From positions 1-5,022 of the forward strand of contig LNEX01000007.1 of the NCBI GenBank assembly GCA_001464165.1: DNA of 5,022 nt, read 5' to 3'. The stretch is from a bacterium Ga0077546 (GTDB lineage Bacteria > Cyanobacteriota > Vampirovibrionia > Obscuribacterales > Obscuribacteraceae). The stretch's first letter is position 1. Each line of letters opens with the position of its first letter. The position numbers and the translations under genes are program-made. Shown piece by piece: positions 1-3,920 of this stretch. The notes under the pieces were generated by a model that did no database searches, was not told where the DNA came from, and saw nothing but the letters and a program-made list of their open reading frames with translations.

Positions 1-2
1 GG

Positions 3-779
3 AAGCCAACTTATCCACCCAAAAAGTACCTTAGTGAGTCTTACCTAAATAGTTTGGGAATCGTTCTTTTTCTTGCTTCGGCAAAACTTTTCAATGAAAA
101 ATGCCGCTTTTTGGTACTTGATGACATCGTTACCAGCTTTGATCAAAGCTTGCGTCGTCGTCTTATTCGACTGATCAATAACGAATTCGCTGATTGGCAA
201 ATTCTTTTACTCACCCATGAGGAATTCTGGTTTGAGATAATGAAGAGAGAGTTTCCTCGATCTAGATGGATATTCAAGGAAGTAAGATTTGATTCGAGCA
301 ATGGGACGTCTCTTGATGAAAGCCCGATTACACTGGAAGAGTTAATTTCCGTAAAGAGGGGGGCTCATGACGTGACGAATGATCTGCGAAAGTTATTGGA
401 ACTAACTCTTAAGCAGATTTGTTCAAGTTTAGAGGCTAAGGTGGCCTTCAGATACAACGATCAAAATGAGCACAGAATGTCTGATGAACTCCTCAGCGCC
501 CTTCAAGGAACCGTCAACAAGCATAAATGTGCTGAAATTGTTGACGCTGCGGTTTTTGCAAATTTGAAGGGATCGGCGCTGGTAGTCAACAGGGGATCTC
601 ATGATAGTTCCGATCAAATCAATTCAGGTGATATTGACGTGGCTTTGGAGGATATATCGTCCTTGAAGAGCCTATTCTTTTGCAATGCATGTGATCGTTA
701 TGTGAGCTCTAAGAGCCTGGTTACAGGAGAGAAGAAAATCAGTTGTGGTTGTGGGGCTAAGAAATTGACTTGGCACTGA
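3..779 (+). CDS. SMC/RecN-like ABC ATPase, C-terminal part, zinc-ribbon tail (5' end outside window)
   Basis: The frame is open from the left edge, so the start and the Walker A motif lie outside; 258 residues are visible. The first residues carry an ABC signature of the form YLSESYLNSLG, then FLASA. Walker B (FLVLDD) lies at 108-125, the D-loop (TSFDQ) at 132-146 and the H-loop histidine (LLLTHEE) at 216-218. This order is typical of the C-terminal lobe of SMC/RecN/RloC-like ATPases. A helical region follows, with an N-x-GSHD motif near 594-605, then a possible zinc ribbon: C-x-x-C at 681-692 and C-x-C at 744-752. ATPases of this build are common in phage-defence and DNA-repair systems; they couple ATP binding to DNA sensing or to an effector. 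Here the effector part, if any, would be the helical C-terminus or a lost upstream partner. The ATPase fold is secure; the biological role is inferred. The gene ends in TGA with no close downstream partner. Confidence 0.85.
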   Translation, partial: KPTYPPKKYLSESYLNSLGIVLFLASAKLFNEKCRFLVLDDIVTSFDQSLRRRLIRLINNEFADWQILLLTHEEFWFEIMKREFPRSRWIFKEVRFDSSNGTSLDESPITLEELISVKRGAHDVTNDLRKLLELTLKQICSSLEAKVAFRYNDQNEHRMSDELLSALQGTVNKHKCAEIVDAAVFANLKGSALVVNRGSHDSSDQINSGDIDVALEDISSLKSLFFCNACDRYVSSKSLVTGEKKISCGCGAKKLTWH

Positions 780-783
780 ACCA

Positions 784-813
784 GCTTCTGTATCTATATC
801 TGCTTGCAGAAGC
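784..813. repeat. Inverted repeat, 7-bp arms, downstream of the ATPase
   Basis: GCTTCTG at 784-790 pairs with CAGAAGC at 807-813 across a 16-nt loop. It begins four bases after the ATPase stop codon, so an RNA hairpin there could end or stabilise that transcript. No T-run follows, so it is not a classic intrinsic terminator. Confidence 0.4.
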
Positions 814-839
814 TTGTGATATCGATCTTCATCACAAGC
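812..839. repeat. Inverted repeat, perfect 9-bp arms
   Basis: GCTTGTGAT at 812-820 pairs with ATCACAAGC at 831-839 across 10 nt (atcgatcttc). It shares two bases with the hairpin at 784-813, so the two compete at the junction. There is no T-run after it. It could be a transcript-end hairpin or a binding site; arms of about this size around a short core also resemble tyrosine recombinase sites, and such a gene lies downstream. The sequence cannot separate these options. Confidence 0.5.
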
Positions 840-969
840 AATGACTAGGAATTCTAATTGTGTCCAGTAGTCGGCAGATCGGTTGCTTCCAACATTCTAT
901 TGCTACGCCGATGCCCATGGGATGAACAGCACGGTGGCTTCTTGTTCTCGACGTGCCAGGTGCTATAGC

Positions 970-998
970 TTGCCTTGCTGGCTGTGTGTCGCTAAAAT
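970..998 (+). promoter_or_regulatory. Candidate sigma70-type promoter of the recombinase
   Basis: TTGCCT at 970-975 (4 of 6 to TTGACA) and TAAAAT at 993-998 (5 of 6 to TATAAT) are separated by 17 bp. A start of transcription near 1005 would leave about 23 nt before the recombinase ATG. Confidence 0.5.
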
Positions 999-1027
999 AT
1001 GCCTGATATTGGGGCGGCGTTTAGTTC

Positions 1028-1942
1028 ATGCAAATCAGAAATTCAAGCGGTGGTCCAACTGATCTTTTCCCTCTGCCTCCGGCTTCAAATGCTCAAGGTT
1101 TGTTCAATCTGCTTGAGCAGTTTGAGGCATACAAGAAGTGGTTGAGAAGGCAACCTCTGTCTACTCACACAAAGCGTGCCTACGAGACTCGCTTGCAGCT
1201 TTTTCTAGGCTTCCTGGGGGGGCGTCTGGACGAACGTTCTGTTGGACTAACGGACAGGGATGCTCGCGATTCCGCGGTGTCTGATTACAAGCAACACCTA
1301 AGTTTGACCATTGAAAGCAGCCAGCAAACGGTGAACGCATACCTTACTGCCATTGACTCTTTCTTCGCTTTTCTGGGGCTCGGAAAATGCAATGCTGGCC
1401 GAGAGAACTGTCAGGCTGCAGCTCCTCAATCCCTTGGGCTTTATGAACAGAAGGAGTTTCTGCAGGCCGTGTTACGCTGCAAGAGGCCACGCGATAGAGC
1501 GCTCGCTATATTGCTGCTCAGCACGGGCATTCGAATTAGTGAGTGTAGGAACTTAAACCTTGCTGATGTGCGTCTTTCAAAACGCAGAAACGTGCTGAAG
1601 GTCAGATCTGGAAATCAATCAGGCTGCCGAGAATTACCTTTAAACCCTTCTTGCGCAATCTCCTTGCAAGAATGGCTCAGTGAGCGGAAGACGAGATTTC
1701 CAATGGCAAGAGACGAAGGCCTATTTCTATCGAATCGTGGAGGTCGCATGTCAGTGGATAGCATTGACCATGCTATTCGCAATCTGGCCGAGCGCGCCAA
1801 TCTTCATGGCGTTTCGAGTCATACTCTTAGGCAAACGTGCCTGACAAACCTTCTACGTCAAGGCAATGAACTAGGTCTGGTTGCCCAGTTCGGTGGACAC
1901 GTCAAATTGGAAACAACTATGCGATACGCCGAGCACCTTTGA
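1028..1942 (+). CDS. Tyrosine recombinase/integrase, XerC/XerD type, atypical active site
   Basis: A 304-residue site-specific recombinase that would cut and rejoin DNA through a 3'-phosphotyrosine. The N-terminal SAM-like core-binding domain spans about residues 25-118. The catalytic domain follows: R169 in STGIRISE, H265 and R268 in SSHTLRQT, H291 in FGGH and the nucleophile Y300 in TTMRYAEHL. Two things are odd. The beta-hairpin that normally carries the catalytic lysine (GKGxKxR) reads VRSGNQSGCRELPL and has no lysine. The protein ends four residues after the tyrosine, so the usual C-terminal helix that docks on a neighbouring subunit is short or absent. The ATG is fixed by an in-frame TAG three bases upstream; there is no clear Shine-Dalgarno, only a G-rich stretch at 1011-1017. 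It converges on the HTH gene with a 9-bp gap. The family is secure; activity is uncertain. Confidence 0.93.
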   Translation: MQIRNSSGGPTDLFPLPPASNAQGLFNLLEQFEAYKKWLRRQPLSTHTKRAYETRLQLFLGFLGGRLDERSVGLTDRDARDSAVSDYKQHLSLTIESSQQTVNAYLTAIDSFFAFLGLGKCNAGRENCQAAAPQSLGLYEQKEFLQAVLRCKRPRDRALAILLLSTGIRISECRNLNLADVRLSKRRNVLKVRSGNQSGCRELPLNPSCAISLQEWLSERKTRFPMARDEGLFLSNRGGRMSVDSIDHAIRNLAERANLHGVSSHTLRQTCLTNLLRQGNELGLVAQFGGHVKLETTMRYAEHL

Positions 1943-1951
1943 TGCGAAGCT

Positions 1952-2725
1952 CTATTGTTCCGCAGTGTCCACCACACTAGTATTGTCTGTAACAGCTTCT
2001 GGACTGGTGCCAAATAGTTTCTTCCACCAGGGCTGTTTTAACTCCAGAACTGTCTGAGAAAGTGCAGCTAGCTGCACTTCAACTAATTTGATTTGTGCTT
2101 CTTTCTCTTCTTTAAGTTTCTGAATTTCGGCGGCAGCTTCGCGTTGGCGCTCTTCTATGGCTTTTTCAAGAAGTGCAACTTGCTCTTGTGCTTTCTCGGC
2201 TGCTTCGTTCTTGAGTTTCAGTGCATCAACTTGCTTGCGCAGTGCCTCAGCTTCAAGCGCCTTGAGTTGAGCTGCTTTGCGCTCATCCGCTGCTTGCTTT
2301 TCGAAATCAGGCAATAGCTTGAGTTTGACGCTCTGATCTTCCAGTTGCCTTTCCTGGTTGCGAATAGTTTCAAGTAAAGGCCGCATCATCTCTTCGGCCA
2401 AGATCCTCATATGCTGACGCTCGGACTCCATCCAGTCCTGAGTGTAGGAGGCCTGGGAAGTGGTTTCCTCGCTAACAGTTTCTGCGTCTATGGGCTCTTC
2501 GAGGGGGCCGAAATTCATTTCCGCGCTAACTGTTTCCGGGTTTCCGGGCTCTTTGATTCTTAATTTCTGCGCTATTTCCTTGGTGGGGTAAATCCGCCAC
2601 TCGCTAACACCGTATGGATTTGCAAACTGCTGACCATTGAGGTCGCCATTTTTGAGCCTATTAATGACGGTCCGAGTGGTGCAGCCTAAGGCGTGTGCAG
2701 CTTCCTTTACCGAAATAGTTCTCAT
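1952..2725 (-). CDS. Excisionase/MerR-type HTH protein with long coiled coil and PWWKKLFG C-terminus
   Basis: A likely DNA-binding regulator or partition-type protein of 257 residues. Residues 4-27 form a helix-turn-helix (SVKEAAHALGCTTRTVINRL) and a wing-like GVSEWRIYPTKEI follows at 39-51, as in excisionase/MerR-type domains. A linker at about 60-95 carries ETVSAE and ETVSEE. Residues about 100-228 are rich in A, E, K, L and Q with no proline after residue 139 and look like a coiled coil. PWWKKLFG at 232-239 is a basic aromatic patch that might touch membrane or a partner. I chose the ATG at 2725-2723. An in-frame TTG at 2785 would add 20 residues, but it lies directly beside a TATAAT box and probably ahead of the transcription start. 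The architecture recalls KfrA-like plasmid proteins, without demonstrated homology. It ends in TAG. Autoregulation through the inverted repeat at 2808-2846 is likely but inferred. Confidence 0.85.
   Translation of the reverse strand: MRTISVKEAAHALGCTTRTVINRLKNGDLNGQQFANPYGVSEWRIYPTKEIAQKLRIKEPGNPETVSAEMNFGPLEEPIDAETVSEETTSQASYTQDWMESERQHMRILAEEMMRPLLETIRNQERQLEDQSVKLKLLPDFEKQAADERKAAQLKALEAEALRKQVDALKLKNEAAEKAQEQVALLEKAIEERQREAAAEIQKLKEEKEAQIKLVEVQLAALSQTVLELKQPWWKKLFGTSPEAVTDNTSVVDTAEQ
2464..2540. repeat. Diverged direct repeat inside the HTH gene
   Basis: The 23 bases at 2464-2486 and at 2518-2540 match at 19 positions, sharing TTTCC(T/G)CGCTAAC(A/T)GTTTC. They encode ETVSEE and ETVSAE in the linker between the HTH and the coiled coil. 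The block CTCGCTAACA recurs at 2600-2609. This looks like a local duplication of linker sequence and includes the CG(A/C)GGAAA motif that is frequent further right. Confidence 0.6.
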
Positions 2726-2787
2726 CTGGTTGGTTCCATATCTAGTGGCGCGCTGGTGTATATATCTAATCGAAATTGTGCTCAATC

Positions 2788-2816
2788 ATTATAAGGGTAT
2801 TTGCGCTTGATACCAC
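2788..2816 (-). promoter_or_regulatory. Candidate promoter of the HTH gene
   Basis: On the minus strand a perfect TATAAT lies at 2793-2788. A 17-bp spacer places the -35 element at 2816-2811, which reads GTGGTA, only 3 of 6 to consensus. The -35 lies inside the left arm of the 14-bp inverted repeat, so a protein bound there would block polymerase or could replace the weak -35 contact. Transcription would begin near 2781 and leave a 5' leader of about 55 nt before the ATG at 2725. Confidence 0.55.
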
Positions 2817-2846
2817 GGAAATCGAGGAAAATTTTCCGTGGTATCA
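2808..2846. promoter_or_regulatory. Perfect 14-bp inverted repeat, probable operator
   Basis: TGATACCACGGAAA at 2808-2821 and its exact complement at 2833-2846 flank an 11-nt spacer that itself contains CGAGGAAA. It overlaps the -35 position of the HTH gene promoter. A dyad of this length next to the promoter of a helix-turn-helix gene is the usual form of an autoregulatory operator. As RNA it could also form a stable hairpin; no T-run follows on either side. Confidence 0.7.
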
Positions 2847-3117
2847 GTTTCTAGGTTGCTCAATGGACCGTCGGCAGGGGCTTACGGTATTTCCGGGCTT
2901 TGGAAACAGCTGAATTTTGGAGCACCTTTTTGGCATCTTGGTTGGTTCGTATATGGTGGCAATCGCTTGGTGATATTTATCGGACTGGTTTTTAGGGCTG
3001 CTGGTGTACGTTCATTCTAATCCTCACTTTTTCGAGCCGGTTTTAGCCGTTTGTTTTCGGTTTCCTTGGAATTTGCCGTATTTATACGACTTTCCGCGCC
3101 TCGGAATCGGTGCGGAA

Positions 3118-3138
3118 GCGAGGAAAATATTTCTTCGC
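3118..3138. repeat. Imperfect inverted repeat carrying the GGAAA motif
   Basis: GCGAGGAAA at 3118-3126 faces TTTCTTCGC at 3130-3138, 8 of 9 positions complementary with one G-T, around a 3-nt AT-rich centre. Confidence 0.5.
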
Positions 3139-3400
3139 TGGTTCCGCGCCCAAGCCTTGGCGCTCTTCCTCGCTATGTGGCGTGAACGGCAGGATGGTCG
3201 CCCGGTGGTGCTCTTCACTGTCGCTTTGATGTTGTCAGCGAGAGCTGCTAGCGCGGAAATATTTTCTTTGTCGAAGAAATTTCAGTTTCCGGGCTTGCGA
3301 AAATATATTATTCTGATATCGTTAGTGGTGCGAGTTGCACATAAGCTAGAAAGTCCGAATCTTGCCACCAGTCAGTTTTACCAGTCCAGAAGTGGACGCT

Positions 3401-3414
3401 GCGGAAGTTTCCGC
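3401..3414. repeat. Short inverted repeat, 6-bp arms
   Basis: GCGGAA at 3401-3406 and TTCCGC at 3409-3414 around a 2-nt centre. It belongs to the same convergent GGAA/TTCC pattern as its neighbours; a similar but imperfect pair, CGAGGAA/TTCCGCG, lies at 3430-3450. Confidence 0.5.
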
Positions 3415-3503
3415 GTTTATCAGAACCACCGAGGAAGATCGATTTCCGCGATTAGGAATTTCGACTTCTGCCAGGAAATCCGATGGATCGAAAATAGATC
3501 AAA

Positions 3504-3520
3504 TTGACTGCAACAGTCAA
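3504..3520. repeat. Perfect 7-bp hairpin, 3-nt loop
   Basis: TTGACTG at 3504-3510 pairs with CAGTCAA at 3514-3520 around the loop CAA. No T-run follows. It is one of three dyads packed within 66 bp upstream of the candidate promoter at 3614-3642. Confidence 0.5.
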
Positions 3521-3538
3521 ACAGGGTACCAGATAGCG

Positions 3539-3555
3539 CGGTGGTGCCACCACCG
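3539..3555. repeat. Perfect 8-bp inverted repeat with a single central base
   Basis: CGGTGGTG at 3539-3546 and CACCACCG at 3548-3555 flank one C. The nearly continuous symmetry favours a dimeric protein site over an RNA hairpin, because a one-base loop cannot close. It overlaps by two bases the next dyad, which starts at 3554. Confidence 0.6.
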
Positions 3556-3569
3556 AGGAAATTTCCGAG
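3554..3569. repeat. GGAAATTTCC palindrome flanked by CGA/GAG
   Basis: The 10-bp palindrome GGAAATTTCC at 3557-3566 lies in the context CGA...GAG, so a CGAGGAAA and a reverse-oriented CTCGGAAA motif are fused back to back. It directly follows the CGGTGGTG dyad, and another CGAGGAAG lies at 3572-3579. Confidence 0.55.
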
Positions 3570-3613
3570 GGCGAGGAAGAGCACTGATCCATCAGCCTTC
3601 CAGATCTAAAGTG

Positions 3614-3642
3614 TTGATCGTTGCTAAAGCACCTTATATAGT
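3614..3642 (+). promoter_or_regulatory. Candidate promoter of the primase-like gene
   Basis: TTGATC at 3614-3619 (4 of 6 to TTGACA) and TATAGT at 3637-3642 (5 of 6 to TATAAT) are separated by 17 bp. Transcription would start near 3649, only about 17 nt before the ATG at 3666. This favours translation beginning at 3666 or 3678, ahead of the in-frame TAG. The palindrome cluster at 3504-3569 lies just upstream, where an activator or repressor could bind. Confidence 0.45.
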
Positions 3643-3665
3643 GTCAAAGATCACTTCTTGGCAAT

Positions 3666-3920
3666 ATGTCTAAAGATATGTCGATCGAATATTGGGGCCT
3701 TTTTAGATCCAGACTTATTCAAGAACCGTTCTTCGCTCAGTATCATCAAATCTCCTAGAAAGAGAGTACGAAAATTAGCACTTATATAGATTGTGCAAAG
3801 GGGCAGACTCCCGCACAAGACGAATTTGATAGCGTTTCCTTAACCAAGAAGTTTCTGTCTCTATTTCCGCAGAGATTTGGATCTGCCATCCGAAAAATTG
3901 ACAGTAGTAGCTGGCGCACC
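3666..3920 (+). other. In-frame upstream extension of the primase-like gene, interrupted by TAG at 3756
   Basis: An ATG at 3666 (another at 3678) opens 30 codons in the same frame as the downstream gene, ends in TAG at 3756-3758, and the frame then runs on without a further stop. The first 30 residues include EYWGLFRSR, similar to the LFRGR segment that begins TOTE-type primase domains. The 54 codons between the TAG and the next ATG (3921) also read like protein, for example TPAQDEFDSVSLTKKF. They contain no ATG, GTG or TTG, so no ordinary start could rescue them. Options are a nonsense mutation, a sequencing error, stop-codon readthrough, or a short leader peptide followed by internal initiation at 3921. 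No strong Shine-Dalgarno precedes 3666, 3678 or 3921. The HTH gene uses TAG as its stop, which argues against general recoding of TAG. Confidence 0.5.

Larger units (their letters stand above)
2847..3613. other. Gene-poor, palindrome-rich region
   Basis: About 770 bp without a convincing gene. Short open frames exist, for example 3004-3507 and 3362-3673 on the plus strand, but they overlap in different phases, lack ribosome sites and match nothing I recognise. The region holds many copies of CG(A/C)GGAAA in both orientations, two of the three copies of TTTCCGGGCT, and dyads at 3118-3138, 3401-3414, 3504-3520, 3539-3555 and 3554-3569. It could be a regulatory or replication-control region, or decayed coding DNA. 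Confidence 0.5.

Noticed and set aside
1943..1951. Bidirectional terminator between the convergent genes
   Set aside because: The gap is 9 bp and no stem with a T-run is visible in or around it.
2726..2785. N-terminal extension of the HTH protein from TTG 2785
   Set aside because: The TTG lies beside an exact TATAAT box and probably upstream of the transcription start, and the 20 added residues are not part of the HTH fold.
3024..3218. Minus-strand open frame of 64 codons, very basic
   Set aside because: Composition-driven opposite-strand frame without promoter, ribosome site or domain.
3004..3507. Plus-strand open frame of 167 codons beginning with GTG
   Set aside because: No ribosome site, no recognisable domain, and it overlaps other open frames of similar quality; its apparent order probably comes from the repeated GGAAA motif. 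I treat it as non-coding or decayed.
2808..3579. CRISPR array or regular iterons
   Set aside because: The repeated motifs are too short and irregularly spaced, occur in both orientations, and lack a constant spacer length.
3362..3673. Plus-strand open frame of 103 codons beginning with TTG, overlapping ATG 3666 by 8 nt
   Set aside because: The overlap hints at translational coupling, and the stretch around EVDAAEVSAFIRTTEED looks protein-like. But the second half is basic and disordered, there is no ribosome site, and the likely promoter of the next gene lies inside it.
3756..3758. TAG read as a sense codon through an alternative genetic code
   Set aside because: The HTH gene in the same window ends in TAG, and the ATPase and recombinase end in TGA, so there is no support for general recoding here.
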